This document shows positions 1-11,222 of a stretch of 64,000 bases of DNA, piece after piece. The DNA is from Petaurus breviceps papuanus (lineage: Eukaryota > Chordata > Mammalia > Diprotodontia > Petauridae): contig JAMXIF010000002.1 of assembly GCA_028583685.1 (NCBI GenBank), forward strand, positions 59,675,122-59,739,121, in the 5' to 3' direction. Position numbers and translations under genes: made by a program. The notes beneath the pieces are model-generated. The model saw only the letters and a list, made by a program, of their open reading frames with translations, had not been told where the DNA came from and did no database searches. Positions within the stretch are counted from its first letter, which is position 1; each line of letters starts with the position of its first letter.

Positions 1-122
1 TTCTAAGTAGAATGCAAGCATCTTGAAGGCAGGAACTGTTTGCTTTTCTAGAACTTAGCACAAGCTTTGTCTTGCACAGAGGAGGTGCTTAAAAATATTT
101 TTAGTGTGTCGAATTGAATTGT
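1..122 (+). mobile_element. L2 LINE 3' end
   Basis: The text runs through the familiar L2 3' tail: a stretch equivalent to 'gcaagcatcttgaaggcagg', a weak 'agcacagtgcctggcac' equivalent, then 'gaggtgcttaaaaatat' and a GAATTGAATTG tail. It is cut by the window edge, so only the tail is seen. Family assigned from memory of the L2 consensus. Confidence 0.65.
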
Positions 123-1239
123 TGGGAAAGGAAAGAAAAGATGCTCCCGATAGCTCCTGGGTATTTTCTGAGCTGAGTGAATCGACAAGTACTGCTACAG
201 GGGAGCTTATGGCTAGTTAGTAGGACATAGACGCAAACACTCATAGATGAGAGAGCATCAGGACAAAGGAACGTTTGAGAAAGAAGTAGCATAAAACACG
301 GAGTGCAGTTTGTACACAAATCAAAGTCCGAGTTCTGGGTCCCGCTAAGAAAGGCTAGAATTTGTATACAGTGATCTCTTTTCAGCAAGAGGCAGCTTTG
401 GGGGCACTTGGCAAATCTAATCCTTGTTCAGAACACAGAGTGAGCCCCAAGCTTCCACAGCTGTCATGGTGACTTTGCCAGCTAATGGCTAGGGTCTCAG
501 CCAACTTGTAACAAATTGCCAGAGTAGCCCATTGGAGTGGCCGGTCTCACTTTACTTGTGCATTTTGAATTGGATTTTCAACGTTAAGCCTGGGAGAAGG
601 TTAATAACAATAAGGAAAGGGAGATTTTTCTCTTTGCTGTGGATGTGACAATATTTTTCTGGAGTGCGGCATGGGGTAAGAAATTCTACAATTCACCCAC
701 TGGATTGTTGGATAAATAGAAGAGGTGATATTTAAATGTAGTTATTGATTCTACTTGATTTGGGACCTATGAAGCGTAGGATATATATGGACAGCTACCT
801 GCCTACCTAGAGGAAATAATGAGCTTAAACTGGGGTGGGGTAGACTTTCAAGGTTCTGCTATGGCAAGGTGGGAACCTGGGGAAAAATCAGGCTCGGAAA
901 AGCAGAAATCTAGAAATTGTTTTCTTTTAGGTTAGCATCTGTGCATTGGTAGGACTTTTGAATGTTTGACTTGCGGCAACAGGATGTATGAAGTAAGTAT
1001 GAAAGGGTCACGAAAGCTAGGATTATCATAGATGGCAAGCATATGGGTCTGGATCATGGCATTAGGAAAGGGTTAGATAAGGTTCAAGGTCAAGGATCCC
1101 AAGATAAATAATATAAGGAGCAAGGAAAACCTTGACAAGGTACTGAGGAACTAGCTATGAGAGCATAGGCTTTAACAAGGACACTGAACATTGGGACCTT
1201 CTGTCCTGCATAATTTTGAGTTACTCAGTTGACTTTAGT
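123..1239. other. No gene or clear repeat recognised
   Basis: I see no long open frame with coding character, no simple repeat and no SINE or LINE that I recognise here. It may be unique sequence or strongly decayed repeat. Confidence 0.4.
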
Positions 1240-1905
1240 CCTGGAATACCTGGCCTAGTTAATCAATCAATCAACCAATCAATAAGCATCAAACATCTAC
1301 TATGAGACAGGCACTGTGCTTGGGATATAAAAGAAAGCAAAAGATAGTCCACCCTCTCCAATCTAATAGGGGAGAAAAACAATATATACAACAAACTACA
1401 TACAGGATAAATAGGAAATAAGTAAGATAGGGAAAACACTAGAATTAAAGGGGTCGGGAAAGTTGGGCCCCAAAGTCAAGGAAGCTGGTAAGTGGAGAGA
1501 GGGAGAGCATTCCAAGCATGGGGGAGAGCCAGAGAAAATACCTGGAACCAAGAGATGGAATGTCTTGTTCATGGAACAGCCAGGAGACCAGTGTCACTTT
1601 ATTGAAGAATACATGGCAAGAAGTAATGAGTAAGAAGACAGCAATGATAGGAGAGGGCTATATTATGAAGGACTTTGAATGCCAAACAGAGCATTTTGTA
1701 CTTGGAGTTAACGGAGAGTGAGTGTATGGGTGACATGATTGGACCTGCCGGTTAGGACAATCATTTTAGTGTCTGAATGGAAGATGGATTAGCAGAGGGA
1801 GACTTGAGCCAGGCAGACTATTGGAACAGTCCAGGAGTGAGATAGTGAGGTAGGAGTGAGGTCACCAGAGTGGTGACAGTGTCACAGGGAAGAGGGCATA
1901 TTTTA

Positions 1906-2059
1906 TGCTTTTTGGAGAGGGGAAGGGCAGGGCAATTGGAGTCAAGTGACTTGCCCAAGGTCACATGGCTAATATATGTTAAGTGTCCGAGGCTGGATTT
2001 GAACTCAGGTCCTCCTGACTCCAGGGCTGGTGCTCTATTCAGTGCACCACCTAGCCCCA
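1906..2059 (-). mobile_element. Short tRNA-derived SINE (WSINE-like) with 16-bp TSD
   Basis: Read on the minus strand it starts GGGGCTAGGTGGTGCA, carries the tRNA-like B-box region (GAGTTCAAATCC) and the '...CAAGTCACTTGACTCCAATTGCC' end. It is flanked by a perfect direct repeat, AAGAGGGCATATTTTA, at 1890-1905 and 2060-2075. The clean duplication indicates a comparatively recent insertion into the host L2. Confidence 0.88.
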
Positions 2060-2226
2060 AAGAGGGCATATTTTAAAGATGTTACAACAGTGAAATCCAT
2101 AGGCTTTAGCAACAGCTTGGATGTGGAAGGTGAGAGATAATGAAGAATTGAGGATGACTCCTAGATTGTGAGCCTGAGAGACTTGGAAGGTGGTGTTTCC
2201 CTTCACAGTAACAGGGAAGGTAGGAG

Positions 2227-2469
2227 GGGGCAGCTAGGTGACACAGAGTGGGACCTGGGGTCAGGAAGATCTGAGTTCAAATCCAGTTTTAGTGAAACTC
2301 ACTGGCTGTGTGACTGGTCAAATCACTTAACCCTATTTGCCTCTGTCTGTAAAATGAGCTGGAGAAGTAAATGGCAAACCACTCCAATATCTTTGCCAAG
2401 AAAACCCCAAATGGCCCATGAAGAGTCAGACATGACTGACCCACAACCACCACAACCACAACAACAAAA
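2227..2469 (+). mobile_element. MAR1-like tRNA SINE, near full length
   Basis: It starts GGGCAGCTAGGTGACACAG, has the B-box GAGTTCAAATCC, the CORE-like '...CTGTGTGACTGG...CACTTAACCC' and the long 3' part '...AAATGGCAAACCACTCC...CCAAGAAAACCCC', ending in a CAACAACAAAA-type tail. The 3' part resembles the RTE-type tail of marsupial MAR1. Short flanking direct repeat GTAGGAG at 2220-2226 and 2470-2476. Confidence 0.85.
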
Positions 2470-2754
2470 GTAGGAGAGGGTTTTGGGGAAAGATAATGAG
2501 TTCCATTTTGGCCACGTTGAGTTTAAGATGTCTACTTTCGGCATCTGGTTTGAGATGTCTGAAAGGCAGTTGGAGATGTGAGATTGGAGGTCAGCAGAGA
2601 CTTTGTGTCAGGAAAGGTAGTTTTGAGCATTGTCATCATATAGATAGTAATTAAATCCATAAGAACTGAGTAGATCACCAAGTGACTAAACAAATTAATG
2701 TCTCTCGATGGTGAAGGATCCTCACAATTTGACCAAGTTTTTTGAGAGTGGAAC

Positions 2755-2835
2755 TTTTTTCCCTTTTATTTGTATCCCTTTTACTTATCACATCACTTAG
2801 CAATTAGTAGGTAATTAATAAATGATGTTGATGTG
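2755..2835 (+). mobile_element. L2 3' end fragment
   Basis: It carries the 'tttgtatccc...cacttagca...agtaggtaattaataaatg' tail pattern of L2 in forward orientation. Short and diverged. Confidence 0.45.
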
Positions 2836-3091
2836 ACTAGACATAGCAAGGGGCCCTTGGTGTCTGTAGACAACTAGAGTTAGACAGATCTGAGTTCTGT
2901 GAGGGAGGGTTGTGTGTTCTCTTGTAGGCTGTCAGCCAGATCCAGGGTTGGGAGGTCTTTGTTCATTAGAAGAGACATCTTTCTCTTTGGCATCAGAGAC
3001 TCTATCCCTTGAGACTCAATCACCCCATGGGGATGGGATAGGCATTCTGGCTGTGTAGATGCTGGAATGAAGCTTTGTGCCACCACTTTAT

Positions 3092-4580
3092 CTATGTTAG
3101 GTATTCCACAGTGCCCTTATAACAGTTTCGCCACTCTTTTACTAAAGGATTTGGGGAGAAGAAAGAAAAAATATCAGGCTCTATGTGAAGAAGTCTAAAG
3201 GAACTGAAACATGAAGGAAGAGGGATGATGTCTATGCAGCACAGTAATAAGCTGATACTAAGAAGAGTAATGTTGGAAGTTAGTTCTATTTGGGGCTTCA
3301 GTGGTAGCTCTGATTGGTGTACCTTGGGCAGTAGGCCGATTGGTGTCATGGTGGGGTTTCATAATATTATGGTAGAGTTATTACAAATTAATGTTATTGC
3401 TGTAAAATTGCATTGGGTGAGAATGTTCTGTGAGGTGTGCCTATATAGCAATTAGCTGAGTGTGAGACTAGCTGTAACCATTGAAGCAATTTCCATATTG
3501 CTTTGGGCGAGTTTTCCTGTTTCTGTGGGTCCTGCCCATGAACAAGAACACATCTTGTCAAACTTCCTTGGCAAAGTTCCCAGGACCCTAGCAAATCTGG
3601 AAGCTGAGACTTTGGAGGAAAAAAGGACATTTTGAAATGGATTAACACCCTTAAAGAGTCAACAGATGTGATCTTGGATACTGAAGGCACACCAGGCCCT
3701 GATTTGGCATTGCTTACCCCTAGAGGATCCCCTTGCAAAATAGGTGACATTATCCACATTCTGTAGGCTTCCATTCTGAGCCACTATTTTGTTGGTACTT
3801 GAGGCCAGATGAAACTGGCGTGTTACCCAGTTAGTCGGCATCATGCCATGATAGCAGATGGACATAAGTGTGGGCCTGCAAGGGAGCCAATATGTGCCTC
3901 TGCATTGGGTGGGGAGGAGGGCTGAGACTGGATTCTGGTTCTGGTATGTGTGATCAGAATTGCCCACATAGAGCTTTGGGCAGTTAAGCGTCTGTGTCAC
4001 CAGCTCAATGGTGAGAAAGCCCATGCTTAACATCCAGACCATTGCTTCTAGACCCACACAACGTGGGTACCTAGTGGGTATTGTTAGGAACCATGGTTCT
4101 TCAGTGAAAGGAATATATGTCATAATAATCAGGCAGCCTGATTGATATACATAAAGATCCAAGGGTTTAAAAAATCATTTGAGATCTCTTTGCTATGCAT
4201 TTGGGCTATGGATTTCTTGTGAAATCCACTTTCATTCCATTGTTGGAATATTGAAGTTTATTCTGATTTTGTTTGAATTCCAAATCCTGGGCAGCTGCTT
4301 TTCTTGAGGCATTGGGAACATTTTCCTTCTCATACTGGATTTAACTAGAAGGGCTCTAGCATGAAAGGAATTTTCCCCCTTTATCTAACTCTTTGTTGAA
4401 TTGGAGGCAAAATTTAAGTTAAAATGGAGTTTTAGGAGAGAGTTTGAGCCAGGTCTTGTATAATTGGAATATAATAGAGACAGCTGCCTCCCCGGAAATG
4501 CTCCGGCCAACCAGCTACAATGGTGAGGAGGGCGCTGCTTGTTACAGGTATACCACACGCCATAGAGATGTACATTCACT
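3092..4580 (-). mobile_element. Possible retroviral env-like fossil (uncertain)
   Basis: The minus strand carries several neighbouring open stretches, the longest 167 codons (3659-4162). It is Cys- and Trp-bearing with two close N-glycosylation sequons (NGS and NVT) and has no resemblance to the LINE proteins around it. That composition suggests a remnant of an envelope surface protein, but I recognise no family motif, transmembrane block or LTR. It appears broken. It could equally be chance open frames in unique DNA. Old if real. Confidence 0.28.
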
Positions 4581-4679
4581 ATGGTATAATTTATAAACCA
4601 ACATAATTTATCCTATGATTCTTCTAAGTTTTCAAGTCCAACAGTATTCATTATGCTACATATATGGAAGGAGTATGCA

Positions 4680-4865
4680 TGATGGAAAGAGCCCTAGTCT
4701 GGGAGGCCTGAGCTTGAGTACCTGTGCTATCGAATTGTATTGTGAGCAAAGTCACCTCTCTAAGTCTCAGTTTGCTTACTTCTGAAATGGGATGATGATG
4801 TTTTTATGCTACTGACATCACAGGGCTGTTTTGAGGAAAACACTTTCATAAATTGTTAATAATTA
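4680..4865 (+). mobile_element. MIR/THER-type SINE
   Basis: Tail half of a CORE-SINE: '...caaagtcacctctctaagtctcagtttgctta' and 'aaatgggatgatgatg', then the 'cacagggctgttttgagga' block. Diverged; head poorly preserved. Confidence 0.6.
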
Positions 4866-4879
4866 TAAAATTTAAGTTC

Positions 4880-5640
4880 TGGTGTTAACTCTGTCCTCTC
4901 CTTCCCCTCCCCCCAAAGTGTTCCTTTACTGAATTTTGAACCACCCATTTTGTTTCTCTGTCATTCCCCTTCCTTTTTCCCTCTTCCTCATTTAGTCCTG
5001 ATTGACCTGTTTATTGTTAAATGCATATGGTTTGTTTTAAAAATAGTTTTATTGTTGCCTTTTGTTTTTGCACCATAATATTTTTTACTTATCCCCCTCT
5101 GAATGTTTCCTTATAACAAGAGCAAAAACCATTTAAGTAAAACTAACCAAAAAAGAAAACATATCTGATGGTATAAGACATTATATCTGTGGTTCCATCT
5201 CTCTCATGAGAAGAGGAAGATATGTTTTTGTTTTCTTCGTTCTATATCCCTTCATCTGAATCTTCCTCTTCTTCTCTGAATCCTGCGTGTTTGTGATCCT
5301 TGCAGTATAGTAATATTTGGTTACATTTAATTCAAATAAGATCATAGGACCATTGCTCTATAGCTAGAAAGGGCCTTGGAGGCCATCTACTTCAGCCCTT
5401 TCATTCTGTGGTTGAGGAAACTAAGACCTAGGGAGAGTAAATGATTTTCCCAGGGCCACACAGGCAATAACAGAGACAGACCTTGAAGCCAGGTACTCTG
5501 ACTGCAGTCAATATTTTTTCCACTGTGCCATATTCAGACATTCCACAGTTGAAGGTATCCATTTTGTTTCCAATTTTTTACTACCCCAAAGAGTACTTCT
5601 ATGAATATTTTGTTATTTATATGACCTTTCTGTCACGAGT
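4880..5640 (-). mobile_element. Marsupial-type L1 3' region, interrupted by a MIR
   Basis: The 5535-5635 part, read in reverse, corresponds to the L1 3' stretch '...aatattcatagaagtactctttgggg...' also seen at 54290-54380 in this window. The pyrimidine-rich 4880-5340 part looks like the same element's 3' UTR. A MIR lies between the two parts. Assignment of the left part is less certain. Confidence 0.45.
5345..5540 (-). mobile_element. MIR/THER-type SINE
   Basis: In reverse orientation it shows '...ggttgaggaaactaagacc', 'ccagggccacacaggcaat' and 'aagccaggtactctgactgca', the classic MIR landmarks. Confidence 0.7.
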
Positions 5641-5699
5641 ATTTCTGGATCAACAGGTATGAATAGGTTAGTGGCTTTACTTACATAATTACCAGTAAG

Positions 5700-5930
5700 T
5701 TCTTCATAATAACTCAGACAGTACTTTAACGATTTGCAAAGTACTTTCTTCATGGCAATTATATAAGATAGATTATTATATCTATCTTGCAGATGACAAG
5801 ACTGAGGCAAAGAACAGTTTAGAGAATTTCCCAGTGTCAAAAAGCAAAGCAGTGAAAGAGGTGACACATTCATTTTTTCTAGCTCCAAAAGCAAGGTCCT
5901 TCATGATGCCGTACTACCTTCCCAGGATTT
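5700..5930 (-). mobile_element. MIR/THER-type SINE
   Basis: Reverse-orientation MIR: 'gcaaagtactttcttcatgg', 'gatgacaagactgaggcaaag' and a degraded body. Decayed copy. Confidence 0.55.
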
Positions 5931-5934
5931 GAGC

Positions 5935-7488
5935 AGGTAAACTGAGTCACCAGGAGAGGAACCTGTGGAGGTCCACATGGAGGCCCAAGCAGAGGATTTG
6001 ATAGAAATTGATTGAGTTTGCAATCCAATAGATTTTTCTGATTAATCTGCCATTTTTGTTTCTACTCTAAATGCATAATTAATTGTGTTAAACACAAAAA
6101 AGCCCTTTATCAGAAAATTAATTCTTTTTCATTTAAAAAATGCATTTAATTGAGGAAAAAAATATAAAATTAAAAAATATACATTTAAAATATTTGCTGT
6201 CTTATTTAGCCTGATTTCATATCAGTGCAGTTCATTTGTTTTCTAGAGGCTTCTACTTTCAGTATGGCCAGGCACTATGGATTCTTTGAGCAGCAAGTAT
6301 CCCATGAATCAGGGCTAACAAATACATACCAGACCTATTAATGTCCTATTCATTTTCTTATCAGGATAGGTATCTATATTTTCTTCTACTTGAAGTAAAT
6401 CATATCATTTTTCTTTTGAAAAATTAGGAGCGAGCAGAAAGAAAAGAATATCACTAGAGTTGTTTCACAGAATTTATTTCTCAGTTTCCATAGCACAGAA
6501 GCTTAATTTGCATGTGTTTGAAGGGTCTTATCCTCTGGGTATCATAGTGTAGATCCCAGAGAAATTTATTCCTTACCTGTTGGAGGATGATCTTCCGTGA
6601 TAGTCGAAGACCCCAAATAGCTATGTCTTTGCTGTTTTCTGTCCAGTTCTCTCAGCAGATAACTCATTTCCTGAAAGGAATGGATTTCATTTGTTGGTTG
6701 TTACCAATCTGTCAGTCACCTGTGTGGAGAGACTGAATCCATTATCAAGGGAGGAAAAAAAAAACACCTCACCTTACTTTTAAATTACATTTCATGTTAA
6801 ATGATCTCGTTACTTCCAAAGTGAGATGAAATGCAATATATTTTTTAGCATATGTCTTGGCAGACAGCTTCGCTTTCAAAAGGGTGGGTTTTTAGCTAAG
6901 GAGATGGCAGATAAGTAGAGGAGAGAAACTCAGCTTGGGCCGTGTCATCAAGATCTCAGTCAATATTAAGTGATAAACATAAATAGATCACATTGCTGTC
7001 TGGAGACAGGTTGGAGGATTTATTCAGGCTGATAAACGAGAGGTTTCACAATATAGCCAATTTAAAAATCAGGCAGAAAGGATGCATGTGGGGATTCTGT
7101 GAGGCATATCTGGCATAAAGAATGGGGTGCTCCTCTGTGATAGGAGATGGGCAACTCCCTCCCTGACCTCTTATTGCCCTCTTCCCACCCCCAAGAACTT
7201 GAGATAGCAAATCCTCTAGACCATTTATGTGCTATGTAGAATTTCAAATTGTGTGATGCTGAAGATCCCTATATTTTGTATTTTTAAAATGAGATTCATT
7301 AAGACACTGATTCTGAATCTGATTCTCATGACGGGGATATTGCATTTGCCAGCATTTAGAAAATACCTGAGGTCCTCCTCATCAATTTTATGCCATCTAG
7401 TTCAACACTTGATTATCTGAACTAATGGGGGAGAGTAGTGGAGTGAATAATCCCAAAATAACTTTTGTTTGGCTTCAAATGTGGCCCT
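5935..7488. other. Repeat-poor island around a candidate exon
   Basis: About 1.5 kb with no SINE or LINE that I recognise. It is AT-rich and dense in homeodomain-type cores (for example TAATTAATTG near 6080), and holds a perfect POU octamer ATTTGCAT at 6506-6513 about 65 bases downstream (in the minus-strand sense) of the candidate exon at 6577-6670. Absence of repeats in otherwise repeat-packed DNA is compatible with constrained sequence, but that is inference. Confidence 0.4.
6577..6670 (-). CDS. Candidate 94-bp internal coding exon of an unidentified host gene
   Basis: On the minus strand an acceptor (CATTCCTTTCAG, at 6671-6682) precedes 94 bases that end in ACAG and meet a strong donor, GTAAGG (6571-6576), so CAG|GTAAGG matches the consensus at nearly every position. 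Of the three frames only one is open: it begins at the first exon base and reads EMSYLLRELDRKQQRH..., continuing SYLGSSTITEDHPPT, leaving one base of the next codon (phase 0 in, phase 1 out). The peptide is charged and helical at its start (LLRELDRKQQR) and Ser/Thr/Pro-rich after. I do not recognise the protein. The sequence is not part of any repeat I know. No partner exon could be confirmed in the window, which is expected if introns are long. The alternative is a chance exon-like string. Confidence 0.55.
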
Positions 7489-7497
7489 GTACACACA

Positions 7498-7550
<53 letters not shown>

Positions 7551-7556
7551 ACTCTC
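7489..7556. repeat. (AC)n/(CT)n microsatellite
   Basis: A short CA run passes into about 24 uninterrupted CT units and ends in CACTCACTC. Directly visible. Confidence 0.97.
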
Positions 7557-7679
7557 CTTTTCTGACTGTTCGAAAATTCATGACACTTTAAACTAAAAAA
7601 ATTGGAACCATCTTATAAAGGCCTGGATAGGAGATCTGCAAAGCTATTCCATTTCCTCATCTTGTGCCCATAGTGCTTT

Positions 7680-7816
7680 GTTTCTCCAGTTAGATAGTAA
7701 GCCCTTGGGTGGCAAAACATCTTACATGTTTTTGCATCACTTGGAGCACATAACCCAATGTCTTGAATTTAGTGCCTGCCTAACAATCCTTTGTTACATG
7801 AATGAATGAATGATTT
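7680..7816 (+). mobile_element. L2 LINE 3' end
   Basis: It shows 'gatagtaagcccttgggtgg', 'cacttggagcacataaccc', and a tail of three GAAT units (gaatgaatgaatg), matching the end of L2 in forward orientation. Confidence 0.65.
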
Positions 7817-8039
7817 ACCTTTCATCTTAGATTCCATGCTGAGAATAGCATCACTGCTCACTCTCCCATATTGATACAAAGTACTAGTCAAACCTGCCTT
7901 CCTCTAAGCTTATTGTCTTTCTAGCATAAATCTTCTCTGGGTCATGCAAAGGAATTAAGTGCTTTTGGTTTGAAAGGTCTTCCTTTCAAGCTTCAACTGA
8001 TCTAAAGACCATAAGGGATGCAGAACAGATCAGAACAGC

Positions 8040-8250
8040 ATAACATAGAACAGAAAAGAAGAAAATTCTAGAGCAGAAAAAGACCTCAGAGGTCTTGTCC
8101 AAAGACTATATATTATAGATGAGGGTACTGAACTTTAGAGAGATTACATGATTTTCCACAAGGTCACACAGCAAGTGAGTGGGAGAACTGGGAGTAGAAT
8201 TTTTATCTCCTGATTCCCATTCTAATACTTTTCTCACTAAGCATAATGTT
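8040..8250 (-). mobile_element. MIR/THER-type SINE
   Basis: Reverse-orientation landmarks: 'agacctcagaggtcttgtcc', 'gatgagggtactgaac', 'aaggtcacacagcaagtgag', 'tctcctgattcccattctaa'. Confidence 0.68.
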
Positions 8251-9525
8251 AACATGAAATTAAAATCAAGATTTGCTATAGATAATTCACAATTCTTTCC
8301 TTCTGTCTCTGGGTAATCAAGAATTGACTAATACAGAAATCAGATTCTGTTTTGTAAAACTGGCAAAATTAGTGAATTCCTGGGAATAGAATAGTTGAGT
8401 TTCTAGTTAAATTATGGAAAATATTGCCAGTGGGATTATGTCAATTCAAATAAATTCTCTCCTAGGTAAAAGTGTCTGGTAAATCACTTTTATTGACGAA
8501 AAGTAGGAAGAGGGAATATGGAAAAATCATTTTGACTTCCTCTTCTACTGAGTTTCTGAAGTATTTTTAATGATTGGATTAATATAATAATTTATGGATT
8601 TATGATAAATTATAGATTTGGCATAAAGATTATCCCAGATGCCAAAAGACAGTGTTCATTTTTGCAGAATGGGGAGAGGATCTAACTGCTAATGTTTGAG
8701 TTTTTCTACTTTTTGTAATGCTGAGTTCTAATGCTTATAGAAACCAAGAATATAGAGAAAAAGATGTGGCTAAAGGGTCCCAATGTGAGGTTTTCAAAGC
8801 AAACTTTATCTTTAGGAAAAAGTGCCAAAGTAATTGCCCCAGAGAGGCATGATTTCAAACTTTAAGTGGACTTGGAACATGGATTGTTTTTATGAAACAG
8901 AGCCAGAAGTCTGCTGGAATCTTCTCAGAATCTTCGCTAGGGTTTGCTGCAGTTTCTCTTTGGGCAAAGATGAAAGGAAGTTAAAGCTTGAATTGGGCAA
9001 ATAGATAAAAAAGGTGGACAAAAAAGTTGGCTAACATTTGGTTTAGGGCATTTTGAGTTTGTCTTAGGGAGATATGGTTTTACTTATTTTCTACTTATTT
9101 GCTTGGGGCTCAGAATATTTTTTAGTGAGAAATATTTCTAGGATTTGATGGTGCTCTGCTGTCTTGGAGCTACTCTGTTTATCAAAAATATTTTTAAGAG
9201 TATATACTTGCATATGAATGGATAAGGTCTCATGTATGCTCATAGGTTTATGACACATGAATACATACAACACAGGGAAACTTCTGCCTTGTCTCCCTCA
9301 TACCATTGTGGTCTACTGAATCAGAGGTCTAGGGCTAGAAGGTACCTCAGAGTCTATCTAGTACCCCATTCATTGCTTTCAGTCATCTAGCCAATAATTT
9401 TTAGTTATTTAAAAATGGAGTATATACCATGAAATAGAGATAAAACTTTTTTCAGTCATCTAAAGTGAAATCACAGTTATTGACTTTGGCAATGGTTTTC
9501 AGGTGTAGTCTGTTTAATAAATGAC
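8251..9525. other. No gene or clear repeat recognised
   Basis: AT-rich sequence without recognised elements, apart from a short MIR-like scrap near 9310-9380 ('gctagaaggtacctcagagt'). Confidence 0.4.
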
Positions 9526-9815
9526 TGCTGACACTTTGAAAGACTTAAGAACTCTGATCAATGGAAAGATTAACCATGGTTCCAGAGGGCTGATGATGAT
9601 GATCTACACTGCCCACCTATGGACATGGAAGTGAAGGATTCAACAGACAGAACGAGACATGCATATTTTGGACAGAGGTAATGTGGGGATTTGTTTTGCT
9701 TGTTTGTATATATTTGTTATAAGGGTTTTGTTTTTCTTTTCTTTTTTTTCTTCTAAGTTGAGTATGGGAAAATAAATACTTGTTCAATGAAAAATAAAAT
9801 AAAGTAAAGTAAAAT
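9526..9815 (+). mobile_element. L1 3' end (marsupial type)
   Basis: It contains 'aaccatggttccagagggct', 'gaacgagacatgcatatttt', 'gggatttgttttgcttg' and 'ataagggttttgtttttc', a run I associate with marsupial L1 3' UTRs. It ends in AAATAAAATAAAGTAAAGTAAAA, an A-rich tail. 5' truncated to about 290 bp. Confidence 0.6.
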
Positions 9816-9924
9816 GCCTGTTGATGGTCTGGTTACCAGAATTGTTTAACAAGGTTCTTTGAGATTTGGAGGCAGATTTTTTTATATCAGTATGGGTAAT
9901 ATGATAATCACATCTCTAGTTATA

Positions 9925-10155
9925 TTTGAAAGTAGACTGAGAGGCAGCATGATAAAATGGTAGGGGCCTAGTCTTGATATCAGTGACACTTGAATTCAAG
10001 TTTTGCCCTTGAAAATTCTAACTCTGAACATGAGCAAATCACATAATCTCTCAGTGTTCTCTAGACAAAACTCTAAGACCATTAAGTTACACAGAAGTTG
10101 CTGATTTGTATTAGTGGAGGGAGTTTCTACAGTAAGGATTTCTCACACCAATGAA
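9925..10155 (+). mobile_element. tRNA/CORE SINE with an 'accaatgaaat' type 3' end
   Basis: The front half is MIR-like ('acttgaattcaagttttgcc', 'gagcaaatcacataatctct'). The 3' half differs from MIR: 'tctaagaccattaagttaca', 'gttgctgatttgtattagtg', 'gagggagtttctacag', 'cacaccaatgaa'. The same 3' half recurs at 32855-33075 and as a scrap at 45290-45345, so it is a separate SINE family. Confidence 0.55.
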
Positions 10156-10189
10156 TTAATAAATCCAAATCTCTTCTACCTCTCCTCCT

Positions 10190-10208
10190 CCCCTCCCCCC
10201 CCCCCTTC
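10190..10208. repeat. C homopolymer tract
   Basis: An interrupted run of cytosines (CCCCTCCCCCCCCCCCCTTCCCC) that will be length-unstable and error-prone in sequencing. Confidence 0.9.
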
Positions 10209-10389
10209 CCCAAAGAAAGCAAGAGAGAGATAGGAAGAAAAACAGATAACTTGCTTGGCATCTCCTCAAAAGGTGTACCGTCCTTAATGTTAATTCTGGA
10301 AAAGTTTCTTGGCAGTGGTAATTTGGAGGTAGATGATCCACTAATGAGTAATATTGTGCTTCTTCAGGTGGAAGGAGAATTTTTTCTCT

Positions 10390-11205
10390 GTTGCAACCAA
10401 TTTTATTTAATTCAATTCCACAAACATTTAGTAAGAACTTATGAAATTGCAGGCATTGTGTAGGCACTGGACATAAAAAGAGAAACTTCAAACAGCCTCT
10501 GCTCTCAAAGATCTTAGGTTCTACTGGGTGAAAGGGAGAGGATGCACAAGCACACAGATAAGTAAATGAAAAATTCAGACAAAATTAATTAAAATACTTT
10601 GGGGGCGGGAGAAGATTGCTAACAACTGGTGCAATTAGAAGCACCTGCTTGTAGGAGATGGTATTTGATTTGAGCCTTAAAAGTTTGTAAGAAGTCATTA
10701 CTTCTCAAAGAAGTAATGTCTATATAGGGGAAACTCGTATGGAGGCACAAAGATGGTTGATGGACTGCTGTATGCAGGAAAGAGTAAATAGACTGGGTTC
10801 ATTGAAACTTTGAACATGTGAGGGGGAAAAGTAATATATAATCAACCTGGAAAAAGAAATTTGGAATCAGATTGTTAAGGGTTTTAAATGTAAAAAAGGG
10901 ATTATATTTTATCCTATAAACAATAGGGAGACCCTGAAGCTTATTGAACAGAGTAGTGATGTTATCAATTCTATATTTTAGGAAAATCAATTTTGCAGCT
11001 GTGTGTAGGATGGACTGGAGTGGGGAGAGACCAGAGGCATGGAAACCAATTGGGAGACAATATGGATAGTAGAGGCAAGACTTGTTAATCTTAGTTAGGG
11101 TGGTAGATGTGAATGGGGAGAAAGGATAGATATGAGAAATGTTGGGGTAGAACTGACAGATTGTGCCAATTTATTGGATGTGGAGGATGAGGATGGGTTG
11201 TTCTA
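10390..11205 (-). mobile_element. L2 LINE, ORF2 C-terminal part and 3' end
   Basis: The minus strand at 10799-10990 reads DNITTLFNKLQGLPI, then YRIKYN...TFKTLNNLIPN, the equivalent of the L2 block 'DHVTPLLKSLQWLPISSRIKYKIL...KALHDLAP' at the end of the RT domain. The L2 3' tail lies at 10395-10500. Diverged and 5' truncated. Confidence 0.7.
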
Positions 11206-11222
11206 ATAGTAATTGATTTCTT

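Larger units (their letters stand above)
1240..2705 (-). mobile_element. L2-like (CR1 clade) LINE, ORF2 3' part and 3' tail
   Basis: On the minus strand the sequence translates to reverse-transcriptase segments typical of L2: GFNYYLYDDNAQ near 2640 (equivalent of GFNYHLYADDSQ, the RT active-site block), then LSDISNQM and a degraded ...LNSTWPKW... block near 2530. At the low-coordinate end (1255-1400) lies the L2 3' tail, with its 'caggcactgtgctt' and 'aataagcat' core in reverse. The copy is riddled with stops and is 5' truncated. Two SINEs sit inside it (1906-2059 and 2227-2469), so it predates both. Confidence 0.8.

Noticed and set aside
2880-4580. A complete endogenous retrovirus
   Set aside because: No LTR pair, primer-binding site, polypurine tract or pol motifs were found; at most a doubtful env-like fossil is listed.
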